Assembly: GCA_029891345.1 (NCBI GenBank)
Contig: CM056993.1
Coordinates: 278,148,016-278,212,015, forward strand
DNA length: 64,000 nucleotides
Reading direction: 5' to 3'
Source of the DNA: Dryococelus australis
Lineage: Eukaryota; Arthropoda; Insecta; Phasmatodea; Phasmatidae
The position numbers and the translations under genes are program-made. Positions 43,701-52,153 of the stretch are shown piece after piece. Below the pieces are notes generated by a model. It saw only the letters and a program-made list of their open reading frames with translations. It was not told the DNA's origin and did no database searches. Within the stretch, counting starts at the first letter, position 1. Every line of letters starts with the position of its first letter.

Positions 43701-45676
43701 CATTCAATTATTTAAAAATGCATTTTGCATTATTTGTATATTGATATTGTATTAAATATGTATATGTACGGTGATAGTGGTGCTATCTGCTGCCAATCAT
43801 CTGTAACATTTTTCACTCATTTGTGATGTCTTAAATTCTGATTGGCTGGCATAAAATGCAGAGACTTGAAAGGTGACCAACTTCTACCGCATTGCATTTT
43901 ACGTTTAGCGTCATGGCAACATTTAACCTCGGTCGTAGCCAGAGCATATACAATTCAGGGATTCTTGACTTATTGTAACACGTTTATTGTAGCGTCAACG
44001 TGATTGTAGATGGGCCTTAAGCATTAAATTTAGATAAAAATATTTTCACTGTTAATGTAAAATGCATTGCCGGGAGTGTTAAACAAGCGACTGTTGACGT
44101 CAGAATTGATACCTACCAAAATCACGAATTTACAAATTAATGAGCAAATTTTGAACTCTTTCCATTGAAACAATGTGTAATTAAAAATTATAGTCTCATA
44201 AGAAGAGGTGCAAAACAACGCTGTCTCATGAAAGACATTAAACTTAAGTGTCTCCCAACCCCATCCAATGCGCTGTCAATAAAATTAATGGAGTCCCAGA
44301 AGTATGACTTTGCCATAACAAAAACAAGGTAGGTTGGAATGGTAACCTACATTGATCACAGCATTTGTTTACACTCATTGTTTTCTTTATAGACAGAGCA
44401 GCTGTTTAACAAAGGTACATTGAAGCTGTGCTACGTTTCTAGAACTGTCAAAATTGAGTGATCTTATGTTCGTTATTCTGAATGCAAGTATATATTTCAA
44501 TTTTTTACATGCCATTTGTGTTTCCAACCATTATTTCATTTATTTTACGTGTTGTGTGTATACACTCTGTGAAAACGACTAACACAAAACAACAAACAGA
44601 ATAATGAACTTATCTTACTTCAGGTGAGTATGGAGCAGTACCGGAATGAAAGGATGGGGGAAACGGGAGATCACCGAGAAAACCCGCCGATCAACGGCAT
44701 CGTCTGGCACGATTCCCACTTGCAAAAATCCGAGTGACCTGGCCGGGGATTAAACCTGGATGGTCTTGGTGGGAGGCGAGCATGCTAACTGCTCAGTCAC
44801 CATGGCCCCTCTTAGTTGGAAAATTGACATGTGAGTAAATGAAAATTTTTGATATCCAAGTTTTAATTGTCATTTTTAAATTTTAATCATTGCAGAATAG
44901 GGATTTTATATATTACAAAGTCCATTTTTAATACTTAAAAGTAAGCATATTAATACTATAAATGTGAAAATAAATAGGGCATGAAAGTTATCTAAAATTA
45001 ATGTATGTTTTAGCCAAGGCAAGGAATCAGTAAGTCTTCTCTAGGGGAAATCATAGTTTCTGGTCTGAAACACTGAACAAATGTTAGATTATATTAAATT
45101 TTCACTGTGATGTGGGAATTTTATAACTTGAAATTGTGTGTGAATGTTAAGAAAATTAGTGTATGTGAAATTGCGACAGGCAGTTTACGCTTATTTTAAT
45201 AGTTTTTATCCAATTTTTATTGATTGAAAACTTTAAAAAGTTGGCAAGTATGCTGCAGTTTTAAATATATTTTGGCAAATTTTATTTTATATTTTATAAT
45301 TTTATTGTACTATTTAAGAGTAATGACACTACTACCCCTGGCCGCAAAGAAGTTTTAAAGTGATTTTCATGATGACTGATTCCATTTTTGCTGGTTCATA
45401 TTTCATTTTATAGAAAAACATGAGCTTTGTTCAATGTTGTTTGTCCAGGAATGCACCAACATCTTCTCCAGTGGTGGAGGCAAGTCACTGTCGGAGCTAT
45501 CAAAGGTGCCATTCCTTGGATGCATACCAATTGACTCTAGAGTAGGGTTGTGTGGGGAGAAGGGGCAGAGTTGCTTGACTGAATTCCCAGACTCTCCCAC
45601 TGCCCAAGTCTTTAGGTCCATGGTGATGCAACTGACAGCTGCAACAGGTGGGAGCCCTGCACAGAACCCTCCATAA
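19606..45676 (+). CDS. NUBP2: Cytosolic Fe-S cluster assembly factor NUBP2 (six exons)
   Basis: Exons 19,606-19,716, 34,045-34,133, 36,923-37,032, 39,674-39,785, 40,801-40,954 and 45,449-45,676 join with consistent phases and GT-AG junctions into 267 codons plus stop, close to the usual length of about 270. NUBP2 is a Mrp/NBP35-type P-loop ATPase that, with NUBP1, scaffolds [4Fe-4S] clusters for cytosolic and nuclear proteins. Visible motifs are the deviant Walker [10 protein letters not shown] (residues 14-22), DVDLCGPS (42-49), [10 protein letters not shown] (124-133) and the cluster-binding CPNC (188-191). As expected for NUBP2, it lacks the long N-terminal Cys motif of NUBP1. The start at 19,606 matches the family N-terminus; an in-frame ATG at 19,537 would add 23 unconserved residues. 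The gene looks intact although its first intron is 14.3 kb of nested transposons. Confidence 0.96.
19872..20708 (+). mobile_element. Non-LTR retrotransposon (LINE) copy 1, internally deleted
   Basis: Two ORFs (19,918-20,262 and 20,259-20,684) closely match the endonuclease-RT linker, early RT and the extreme C-terminus of LINE copy 2. About 1.2 kb corresponding to 24,272-23,062 of copy 2, including the RT catalytic core, is missing. The junction at about 20,600-20,615 carries a few unmatched bases. The 5' end is truncated and the last bases of the 3' end are also absent. It sits in NUBP2 intron 1 on the same strand as the gene. Dead element. Confidence 0.9.
20790..21828 (-). pseudogene. Viral-type phospholipase A2 (PLA2) domain protein, broken
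   Basis: The reading starts at ATG 21,828 on the minus strand with a Lys/Glu-rich region and runs through several frames and stops. One open piece is at 21,550-21,200. The domain is recognisable near the C-terminal end (about 20,967-20,792): a GYNYCGP calcium-loop-like motif, then INKLDEAC and a DIAY motif, then an RHNADK segment. PLA2 domains of this type occur in parvovirus capsids and in minor virion proteins of adintovirus-like elements, where they act on endosomal membranes during entry. Here the His of the catalytic His-Asp pair is replaced by Tyr (YDIAY) and an in-frame TAG separates the two motifs, so it is inactive. Its start is only 25 bp from the divergent capsid-like gene. Confidence 0.7.
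22354..22595. mobile_element. MITE with 27-bp terminal inverted repeats, copy 2
   Basis: The left end is taggctattcacggtaaagt and the right end actttacagtgaacagccta. The same ends occur at 8,135-8,540, but the interior is shorter. It splits the capsid-like reading at ...NEVY, which resumes directly after the element, so the insertion is later than the Polinton-like element. TA target duplication is likely. Confidence 0.85.
22984..23520 (-). pseudogene. LINE polyprotein C-terminal segment
   Basis: 178 codons with [23 protein letters not shown] and [13 protein letters not shown], typical of the region after RT in Jockey/CR1-like LINEs. It is separated from RT by frameshifts between 23,808 and 23,520. 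The end matches that of LINE copy 1 ([10 protein letters not shown]). Confidence 0.85.
23808..25010 (-). pseudogene. LINE reverse transcriptase domain, catalytic box lost
   Basis: A 400-codon open segment with typical RT blocks: [66 protein letters not shown] and [14 protein letters not shown]. Reading then shifts frame. Where the [FY]ADD catalytic box should follow, at about 23,775-23,808, the sequence goes from VEYA directly to EVGEGG, so a small deletion has removed the Asp pair. It cannot be active. Confidence 0.88.
24926..25354 (-). pseudogene. LINE AP-endonuclease, C-terminal part
   Basis: 142 codons overlap the RT reading in another frame. It contains [20 protein letters not shown] and the SDHHIPV motif, with the His of APE-type nucleases. 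The N-terminal catalytic half is absent by 5' truncation. Confidence 0.75.
25859..26005 (+). CDS. 48-codon ORF of the Polinton-like element
   Basis: Intact small ORF ([15 protein letters not shown]... ending HYFNNSK) between the capsid-like gene and gene P on the same strand. It has one hydrophobic stretch ([14 protein letters not shown]) that might be a membrane or coiled segment. I do not recognise it, and it has no counterpart that I can see in copy 2. Confidence 0.4.
   Translation: MEESTNGFNSLKQYFRLIVGWLHLKVVQIFKNIDELFDQIKHYFNNSK
26055..26309 (+). pseudogene. Conserved terminal gene P of the Polinton-like element, copy 1
   Basis: The start is preceded by CTTTATAAATAAAATAAAA. 61 codons are open to a TGA at 26,238; the frame runs on through a second TGA (26,274) to TAA at 26,309. 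A homologue lies at 61,265-61,028 inverted, equally close to the element end. Shared features are PCSL-NILKGD near the start and ASE-LKN-V---F then LQL further on, followed by KYE. In the homologue the first TGA position is CGA, so that stop is a decay product. Function unknown; probably a small alpha-helical virus-derived protein. Confidence 0.55.
26320..26425 (-). repeat. Terminal (TIR-like) sequence of Polinton-like copy 1
   Basis: The reverse complement aligns at about 85 percent with 60,880-60,975, including the unbroken block ttttgcaagcgagcaa and the AAAATCAAG iteron-like motif. It abuts a Gypsy-like element at about 26,427. Confidence 0.7.
26681..26728 (+). pseudogene. Gag zinc-knuckle remnant
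   Basis: A CRYC...HWHGKC pattern (Cys-X2-Cys-X5-His-X4-Cys, one residue longer than the canonical CCHC spacing) contains an in-frame TAA. It fits the nucleocapsid end of a Gypsy gag upstream of the protease. Confidence 0.5.
26911..27540 (+). pseudogene. Gypsy aspartic protease and start of RT
   Basis: A 209-codon open segment. [10 protein letters not shown] at residues 12-21 matches the DTGASHNF active site of retroelement proteases, with Gly replaced by Ala. AAILGVLWL matches the second conserved block. The C-terminal third ([17 protein letters not shown] to [12 protein letters not shown]) is the start of RT. The reading breaks right after, at 27,540. Confidence 0.8.
27553..28018 (+). pseudogene. 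Gypsy reverse transcriptase core
   Basis: The core is split over two frames: [20 protein letters not shown] in one, and [16 protein letters not shown] then [11 protein letters not shown] in the next. The catalytic YxDD box reads YLGD, losing the first Asp, so the enzyme is dead even apart from the frameshifts. Confidence 0.85.
27975..28560 (+). pseudogene. Gypsy RT connection and RNase H
   Basis: [25 protein letters not shown] and [16 protein letters not shown] mark the connection domain. A separate frame at 28,300-28,480 gives the RNase H-like [28 protein letters not shown] and [15 protein letters not shown]. The block is broken by a TAA at about 28,295 and by frameshifts. Confidence 0.8.
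28800..30201 (+). pseudogene. Gypsy integrase and C-terminal extension
   Basis: An H2C2-like zinc region ([30 protein letters not shown]) at 28,817-29,014 is followed by a core remnant [18 protein letters not shown] at about 29,107 and LLTDNGTQF at about 29,235. A 306-codon open segment (29,281-30,201) has [15 protein letters not shown] and an acidic, Pro-rich tail. Several stops split the core. No chromodomain was recognised. Confidence 0.8.
30199..30660 (+). repeat. Possible 3' LTR of the Gypsy-like element
   Basis: It starts TGACACCCCGGG just after the last ORF. It contains a TATA-like gcatatataaag (about 30,260) and aataaa (about 30,477). No partner LTR was found to prove it. Confidence 0.35.
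30661..31200. other. No recognisable feature
   Basis: NUBP2 intron 1 sequence between repeats. The 109-codon ORF at 30,901-31,230 has no recognisable domain. Confidence 0.4.
31204..32150 (-). mobile_element. Unclassified element Z, copy 1, with MPYS ORF
   Basis: A minus-strand ORF (31,755-31,204, 183 codons) has an internal [17 protein letters not shown] start like those at 49.4 and 56.3 kb. Ser/Thr/Pro-rich sequence follows ([20 protein letters not shown]). It may be a gag-like ORF1 of an LTR element; no pol domain is near. Confidence 0.4.
32290..33340 (-). repeat. Dispersed repeat Y, copy 3 (inverted)
   Basis: The reverse complement matches 10,480-11,650 across its length, from the 'gcgcttctagaaagtgc' start block to the 'ggttgcc..cacctggc' and 'tttaacat' end block. 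It lies in NUBP2 intron 1. Confidence 0.7.
33341..34044. other. End of NUBP2 intron 1
   Basis: Non-coding. No repeat was recognised except short A- and T-runs. It ends at the exon 2 acceptor. Confidence 0.5.
34045..34133 (+). CDS. NUBP2: NUBP2 exon 2
   Basis: [12 protein letters not shown] to HQCPEG. Acceptor TTTTGCAG, donor GG|GTAAGT, phase 2. Confidence 0.95.
34134..36922. other. NUBP2 intron 2
   Basis: No gene. At 35,601 a TTAAGGCCTGTCTACAAT block resembles the end of the MITE at 43,505-44,020, but no partner end was found. ORFs of 60-107 codons lack domains. Confidence 0.5.
36923..37032 (+). CDS. NUBP2: NUBP2 exon 3
   Basis: [16 protein letters not shown] to WRGPKKT. Acceptor ATGTAG, donor CAG|GTAAGC, one base left over. 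Confidence 0.95.
37033..38000. other. NUBP2 intron 3, left part
   Basis: Moderate-GC non-coding DNA. I see no gene or clear repeat end. Confidence 0.45.
38005..38240 (+). mobile_element. tRNA-derived SINE, copy 1
   Basis: The tRNA-like head is on the left (ccactgtagtcttagtagtc ... ctcctcccaccagggtgact), followed by body blocks shared in inverse with 38,995-39,250 ('ctcatttcaccctcac', 'ggttttctcagggc'). Diverged. Confidence 0.6.
38995..39250 (-). mobile_element. tRNA-derived SINE, copy 2
   Basis: Head at the right end. On the minus strand, A-box-like sequence (TGAGCAGTTAAGACTGC) and B-box-like GGATTCAATCC follow each other, then the body 'tttgcaagtgggaatt' and 'ggttttctcgggatctccca'. Confidence 0.75.
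39251..39673. other. End of NUBP2 intron 3
   Basis: AT-rich non-coding sequence. No feature was recognised. Confidence 0.5.
39674..39785 (+). CDS. NUBP2: NUBP2 exon 4
   Basis: [12 protein letters not shown] to HITVMENV. It carries DTPPGTSDE. Acceptor TTTTCAG, donor CAA|GTAAGT. Confidence 0.95.
39786..40800. other. NUBP2 intron 4
   Basis: AT-rich, with a C homopolymer of about 20 at 40,610-40,629. No other feature. Confidence 0.6.
40801..40954 (+). CDS. NUBP2: NUBP2 exon 5
   Basis: [20 protein letters not shown] to CPNCT. It carries the CxxC metal site. Acceptor TTTTCAG, donor ACT|GTAAGT. Confidence 0.95.
41034..42013 (-). mobile_element. Tc1-like DNA transposon, internally deleted
   Basis: The terminal inverted repeats (left tatctggtaaaaagtattcg, right gatacttttgatcagata inverted) enclose about 980 bp, less than the usual 1.6 kb. 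Minus-strand ORFs (41,903-41,634 and 41,748-41,518) give the transposase N-terminus: [16 protein letters not shown] helix-turn-helix, [16 protein letters not shown] and TKPQPGP. The DDE catalytic middle is missing and only the extreme C-terminal region remains near 41,100-41,330. TA flanks are compatible with Tc1 insertion. It lies in NUBP2 intron 5. Confidence 0.88.
42014..43504. other. NUBP2 intron 5, middle
   Basis: AT-rich non-coding. No gene or bounded repeat was recognised. Confidence 0.5.
43505..44020. mobile_element. TTAA-flanked MITE
   Basis: Left aggtccatctacaattgcgt and right acgtgattgtagatgggcc are inverted repeats of about 25 bp, each bordered by TTAA. The interior is AT-rich without transposase. 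TTAA target duplication suggests a piggyBac-type mobiliser (inference). Confidence 0.7.
44620..44815 (-). mobile_element. tRNA-derived SINE, copy 3 (best conserved)
   Basis: On the minus strand it begins GGGGCCATGGTGACTGAGCA, continues through AGCATGCTCGCCTCCCACCA with a B-box-like region near 44,750, then the body with 'tttgcaagtgggaatcgtgc' and 'gggttttctcggtgatctcc'. It lacks the distal part seen in copies 2 and 4. Confidence 0.78.
44816..45448. other. End of NUBP2 intron 5
   Basis: AT-rich non-coding up to the exon 6 acceptor. Confidence 0.5.
45449..45676 (+). CDS. NUBP2: NUBP2 exon 6 with stop
   Basis: 75 codons plus [19 protein letters not shown] to GGSPAQNPP. Acceptor TGTCCAG. It covers the conserved IPIDSRVG segment. 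A possible poly(A) signal AATAAA lies at 46,228-46,233, with nothing decisive nearer. Confidence 0.93.
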   Translation, partial: ECTNIFSSGGGKSLSELSKVPFLGCIPIDSRVGLCGEKGQSCLTEFPDSPTAQVFRSMVMQLTAATGGSPAQNPP

Positions 45677-48600
45677 AGTTTTGCAGGGTCTCAACCAGCT
45701 GACGTAATGGTATATGTTAACTTTGTATATGTAACCCTTACTACAAATATGATTTTTTGTTACATTGCTGTTTTATTCCATAGACAGTGAATGATGTATT
45801 ATAAATTATGTATTTTAATATTGACATTATACTTTTTAATTAATTTGATCTACAGTGATTTGCAGCATGCTAGCAGAAATTTATTTCTTGTGGATAGTAC
45901 CAGCATTACCTTTTCCAGTGTGTTCCAAATTCCCTAGCACCGAACGTGATGATTCTAAAAATGTTACTTTGTGTTTATGTCAGGACTTTGAAAATGCCAA
46001 ATTAGTAGTTCTACTTGATTTAGAAGTACCTTATCAGAGAATTTCTATTGGAAGTAGTTGTTTGCATGCCTGATTTTGTAACTAGGGCAGCTGGTAAGTG
46101 TGTCCCAGTTGACTGTGATACGTGCAGGAGGCCACTGCTGCATAAGCTGTTACGATAGTGTGTTACTACAGAAAATCCACAATTTTGCTACACAAGTGAC
46201 TTTACAGCAATGTACTCAGGAACCGTAAATAAAATCACAAAGATTTAAAACAAAATGAAAATTGTAGGTAATAAATGCAAGAAGTCACAATCAAAGTTTA
46301 TAAAAAAAAAAAATCACATGCTTGTTTGCACACATCAATCAAATTTAGGGGTTGTGTCACTGCCATTAATCAAAAGGTCACAATCCATTAGAAAAATTAA
46401 AAAAATGTTTGGCACAAGTTCATTAAAATTTTGTCTGGGCTATGCCTGGTAAATCAAACAGTGCCTGTGACTGAAGTCATAAAGATGAGCTTTGTCTCAA
46501 GTGCACTCGCCTCTCCCTCACTATGCAGTCTTATTAATGCTTAGCTGTGCTCAATGTTGTTTGCATAGCAACAGTGTGTGCAACCCTTCCCCCTCCCCCC
46601 AACCCAAAAAATTATGAGTATGGATTTTACAAGGTCATTCTGGTAACCTTCAAAAAATTCCAAAAATGTAAGAAAAAATATTAGCAAAAATATAAGATGT
46701 CATTATCTACATCAGTGAAACAATGTACTATCTAGCAATAAAGTAAAGCTATTGTAATGTAATTGCTTCTGATTGGTACGCCACAGTACAGAAAACTAAA
46801 CACTTCTGGAAAATTTGTTAAAATCTGCAGTTTAGTGTTCTAACAGTATGCATGGACAAAAGAGATGACACGACAACCCTCCACAGGCTCCTTCATCTCC
46901 AACTGGTTGGTCATGAAAGGAAGGGTTCCTTGATGTTATGCTTCTGTTGTTGGGCAACTGTCTCCCACTCGCCTACCACATAAGTGAAAGAAATAAGGTC
47001 ACGCTTGGCCGTTCCAAGTTCGCCCAAAGAAAGCTACATCTTATCCCTTCAAGCCAGACATTCACTTTTCACTTCATGGATGCAATGCACCAGAGACCTT
47101 GCATAAAAGACTATTGGGCAGACATCTGTCTTTTGAAGTGATTAATATTTCATTTAAAAAACTTGTGATTTTTATAAAGAGTTTAACAAATACAGTTATT
47201 AAGATGTGTTACTTTAAATACAAAACCTAATTCTCTGATTCTTTCCATAAGCTTCCACTTGATGCTTGCCTCAAGTTATATACTACTTGGCTTTGGTGCT
47301 TACACATCATGTGGTTACAAAGGTGGTTTTATAATGCCATCCCAGGATATCAGTTTATTCAAAAGTGTGTATCAAAGTAAATTAATATTTAAATAAATCC
47401 TTTGATTTTCATGCAAGAAGCCACTTCATAATCCATAAAACTTGACATGTGATGCCCCGGCTGACTGGGCGAACACTAAGTCAATCAGTAGGATCTAGAA
47501 ATTTTTGCGAACCGCGAAATAATGTAAAATACTGAGAAATTATGCTCATTCCCGAAATTCTGCAATAATTCCCGTATTTGCAAAACATCGAAGAAAGTGC
47601 TTGTTTAAGTCTATCTGAAACCAAAGTGAGAGCTTCTTTTACTGTAGAAACTCTTAAAAACAAAAGTTTTACAGTTTTTATTTGTTGTACAGCATTCTCT
47701 TATTTATTTCACATACGTGCGGATAATAAAACAATTTGCGTAGTGATCACGTTGTTTATATGACGGAACAAAAAGTTCGTTACAAAATTTTATGCCGATA
47801 AATCAGTTGGTAGCGAGGTTGGAAAATTATTGTTGTACGTACAATTTTGTGTGTGTGTGAAACCGCTATGGCGCTCATTCACAGACAGAATCACGCCTAC
47901 AAGTATTTTGTTATAAACGAACATCTCTAAACCTAAAATGTTGGTGATAACACGAAAATAAATTGTGTGAATATACAACATAAATGAATATATATTTTCT
48001 GGAATATAATAATTTAGCAGTAAACATACGTGCAGTATTTGTAAACACTGCAGATTTATTAATTTTCTGTGCTTTGTGGTTAGGTTCTTCACAACTAGCA
48101 AATACGGCATTTGCAACCACTGAGCGAGAGTGGTGATTGTAGTTGCTTATGTCACAAAACTGGTTAAGAATGCCACAAATTGCGACTGTTTTAGATGGTA
48201 TCTGAGTTTGGAAGTGAAGGTTATTTTTCTTTTACAAACTGGCCAAAGTGAGAAAACTGTGATGTAAACATTGAATAGGCGGGAAAGTACACATGCTTAA
48301 ACACTGCCATGCTGTATGTTCATGATAGAGGAGGATGTAAAAAAGTTTTTGCCACTTCATAGTAAAAACATTTTTACTATGCAAGAAGTATTTTAATTTT
48401 ATCAATAATAAAATATTTACCAGTATTTTGTAGTTGGGTTGTGGATTTGTTGATTTAATTAAAATATTACTATCTACAAATGAACAAAAGCTGTATGTGC
48501 ATGATGTAAATATCTTGTAACTTAAAACTTAAATGCTAGTGAATGCTCTTGGGGAGTTATAAATGTCTCGATAATGTACAAAATTTATAGCACAAAAATT

Positions 48601-48890
48601 ACTGTGATGTGGCAGTGTGTGTTACAAGACAAGTGTGCTCTCGTAGGATTGTTCTTTCACCCCTATCGATAATATTTTTAAATATTTCCACTTAAATATG
48701 TACAGATTGAAAGAATAAATTAAGAAATTCCATTTAGTTTGAGTGATATCATTACAAAAACAACAGATTCATGTAATAATAATAATACAAGCATATTTTT
48801 GATATAAAATTTATTTGACGAAATTAAAATATTTTTTTGATGAAATGATGAAATATTAATGACAAAATCAGCTCGTTTTACTTACCATTA
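45677..48890. other. NUBP2 3' flank without recognised gene
   Basis: It probably starts with the NUBP2 3' UTR. A diverged repeat V copy is at about 46,875-46,985 ('ggttggtcatgaaagga', 'gttgttgggcaactg'). The rest is AT-rich with no exon that I can support. Confidence 0.45.
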
Positions 48891-48894
48891 AATC

Positions 48895-50630
48895 AGTACA
48901 GGTTTTGTCGGGTGCTAGATCAGGTGCACCCTATTCTAGTGGGGTTCTCTAGTTTTGTTTAGTCTTTATGTGGCACATGTGCCCACCCAGTATACAGGGC
49001 AGGGCACAAAGTCAGTGTCGGGCAATGTAATTTTACGCTTTAGGCTACAAACGATGGAGGTATTACCTGGGCGACATGTGTCAACTATGCTACACTTGGC
49101 CTTAGGTTCAGTGGTGCGCGTGGGCGTGGCAGGTATCGGAGTGGGTTGACTACGTGCATTGGTTCTTGCTGGTGGGAGCAGAGCAACTACGTCGAGTCGG
49201 AGATATGTAATGGGGATTGTTGGTGGCTGGTCCGGCTGACTAAGATACTCTATAAGCCACAGATGGATCTCTTCACTGCGATGAGTCTCTGGAGTGACTG
49301 ATACTAGAAGGTGACATAATGATTGGAAGGCGATAAGGGATGGGGTCAGCTGTTGCAAATGCCCGGAGGCAATTAGCACTTGTTTTACCTTTCCTCTAAT
49401 ACCACTACGTCTGGAATAAGGCATCTGGATACACACAAGACGTGCTGACGCCCGTGAGGCAAAATGCAGGAAATGTGATTCCTTATGTTGTATCAAGCCA
49501 CATGGTGAGGCTGCTGACTAAATGGTCACCCTATCCCAGTGTTTCGCACCTATACGTGATGAACACCGTGAGTCGGGCCTCGTTGTCAACAGTCCCGACA
49601 CGTGTGTGTATGCTCCAGCAGTCTTCCCAATCCAGGGAACATCCTTTCCCGCACTGAAAGATGAGCACCGAAGTGACAAACTGGTCTGAAGGCAGAGTAA
49701 CTGTGAGCTGGCTGTGCAGTTCTGCCTAGAGGGGTATGCAGAAAGGCTGGCCTTTTGCGAGTGCATGTTTGTTAGTAAATAGTGTGTTGGCTCGATTGAC
49801 TATAATACCCAGGTCACCTGTGTTTCTCTAAAAGGGTGAGGTCAATTAGGATATATGCAATATCTACAGGAATGTGGTACTCGTGAATTGGGTAGAACAC
49901 AATGTTTATTCAGTGAGCTTGGAAACAAACACACTGTGTCGCACTACCTCCTACATTTAACAAGAGCTTCAGAGAAGCTATGTCTATGTAAGCCAGGTAG
50001 AGGCGACCTGGTCCTGAGCTATGCGGGATTGAGTAGACTAGCACTGTGATAACAACTTAAACTTTACTATTTCCCTATTCCATTGTTGCCCAGAGGGGGC
50101 TGCAGTGTCTTAAGTATGAAGACGATTTGGCATTTGGTCTTCGACACGAATGCGGTGAAGACTAAGCAGGGCGAAATAGGATTAGGTGTCCCTCCTGGCA
50201 CTAAAAGTGCGGTGAAAACGGAAGGTAGAGCTAGGAACGTAGATGAGCAGGCTGGTCAGTTCTCCAGTGGTTGGCGCGGTAAGTAAATGAAGACTCATTG
50301 TTTGCAGACTGGTCAGTTCCCAGGTAGTGAGTGCAATGGGGAATTGAAGACTCATCCCGAGTCGAATTCTGACTCCCTATTTATACTCCACCGGGCGGTT
50401 GCTTTAGCGATCATTGGCTGGTGTCGGGTGAGGGTGGCAGCTGGAGAGGGGGGTGGCGTAAGCATAGTTTCTCTGGTGTGATGTCACCGGCCGGCTTGGA
50501 GAATGATAGAAGTGACAAAACATACTGGCAGAACCATCTAGCGGTGGGCAGTAGTATCATTGTCTGCATAGCCTCTGTGGGTCGGTGAATAATGCAAGTT
50601 TACTGGCTGGAATGTCCATTCTTGCTGTGG
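48895..50630 (-). mobile_element. Unclassified element Z, copy 2, with W promoter and MPYS ORF
   Basis: On the minus strand the unit begins with LTR-like promoter W (CCAAT at about 50,411, GTATAAATAG at about 50,381-50,388), then a leader, then an ORF (49,496-48,966, 176 codons) with VCIQMPYSRRSGIRGKVKQVL near its start and Pro/Thr-rich sequence at its end. The whole block matches 55,780-57,180. It may be a long solo LTR or the 5' part of an LTR element; no pol gene is visible. Confidence 0.45.
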
Positions 50631-51900
50631 TAAACAATACAATCTCGTGATGTCATGTGGTGGTCAACAATGCCAGAACTCCATTGAAATCAGACGCAGT
50701 GCTATGCTGATGAGCTGAAGTCGTTTAATTAACATTGTTGCCCCCTCTCCTCTGCGACAAAAGCTCAACCTTATAAGCGAGTCGAAAAACAAATTCCTTT
50801 GAAGGAATGTAGAACTGTCACTGCAACAACAATTTGTTTTCCTCTCTGAAGAGATAGGGCTTCTCAGAAGGTTGGCCTCGGATTGAGAAAGAAATTCCTT
50901 TGAGCGAATGTAGAACTGTCCTCTCAACAGCAATTTTTTCTTCCGGGTTTGCTTCTGTCACGTCTACTGCATTAGTCATGTGGAAGCCTACAAATTGACT
51001 CACAAATACAACTCTGTGCAGCAGCAGCTTTTATCACATGCACTGTGCAACCATGCCAAGTCTTCCTCCCTTTTATGCCTTTCCCTCTACCGCAGTCAAC
51101 TGCACATGATTAGAGCCATATGCATTCTTGTTTCCTCACTTTAGCCATAATCCTCCCCCATCACCACCAATGCACACCAGTTTAATGGGTTAACTAGATG
51201 TGATGACAAATGTACTTGACCTTACTCTCTTTCATTATTCTCCACTACCGCCATTCTATGTTAGTTAAAAACTGCTAACTTAGCTGTAAATGGTACTTCA
51301 AATCGCGTTATTCTGACGTAGTTTCAATGCTTGTTAAGTGTGTGTGGATCACGCATGTTGGCTAATGATCACATTATCAGAGCTTATATGTATTACTTGG
51401 GATCTTTCTTTCTATCTACTGGGCCTCTGCGGCCCCACATGTGACCTTTCTATCCATTGAGCCACTGCGACCTCGCTTAATTAGGCTGGTATTTTAGATT
51501 TCTTAATTGCAAGACAGACAGATTATTTTTTGTGTAAAGAGATGGTAGCAGATGCCTTCTATGGTATCATTTTCTTCAGATGTCTGTCTATTAATATATA
51601 TTGAAACTTCAGTAAAATTTTCACATTATCCCTTCAAAAATGGAACTTACTCCTCTACAGACTTCCTTCACCTCAACTGGTCGACCACGAGAGGGATGGT
51701 GCATGGATGCCAAGCAACCATCTCCCACCTCATTAGCCATGCAAGGGGAGGAAGTTTGGTCACACTTTGCCATGCTGTGCATCAACCCTAAGATGGCCAA
51801 AATTTACGTCTCCAAGCTAAAGGTTTGCATGTAGAGTAAAGTTCAAATGAAAAAATGATCTTCACGCAGCTTTGGGGGAGGAAATGTAGGGGAGGTCTAC
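50631..51900. other. No recognisable gene
   Basis: It includes an inexact duplicated block at about 50,795 and 50,895 ('aattcctttga..gaatgtagaactgtc') and a repeat V copy at about 51,655-51,765. No exon was seen. Confidence 0.45.
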
Positions 51901-51904
51901 TGCT

Positions 51905-52153
51905 GGAGTGAGTGAAGAGATTTGGGTGGCTCCTAACAGCGAGGTCATGAAAACCGATGAGGATTATCCAGGATGAGTATGGAGCAGCACCGGAATCAAA
52001 GGGCGGAGTAAACAGAGGATCCCAGAGAAAACCAACAGCATTGTCCTGCATAATTCCCACTTGCAAAGATCTAGGAGTGACCTGGCAGGGGATTGAACCC
52101 GGTTCACGTTGGTGGGAGGCGAGCCGGCTGACAGCTCAGTCATCACGGCTCCC
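51905..52153 (-). mobile_element. tRNA-derived SINE, copy 4 (longest)
   Basis: Minus-strand order: tRNA-like head (GAGCCGTGATGACTGAGCTG ... GGTTCAATCCC B box), body 'ctttgcaagtgggaattatg', and the tail block 'ctcctggataatcctcatcg', ending 'ccacccaaatctcttcactc'. A full unit is about 250 bp. Confidence 0.8.

Noticed and set aside
44750..44815. tRNA gene
   Set aside because: The tRNA-like A and B boxes belong to a dispersed SINE with a shared non-tRNA body; no cloverleaf end pairing was seen.
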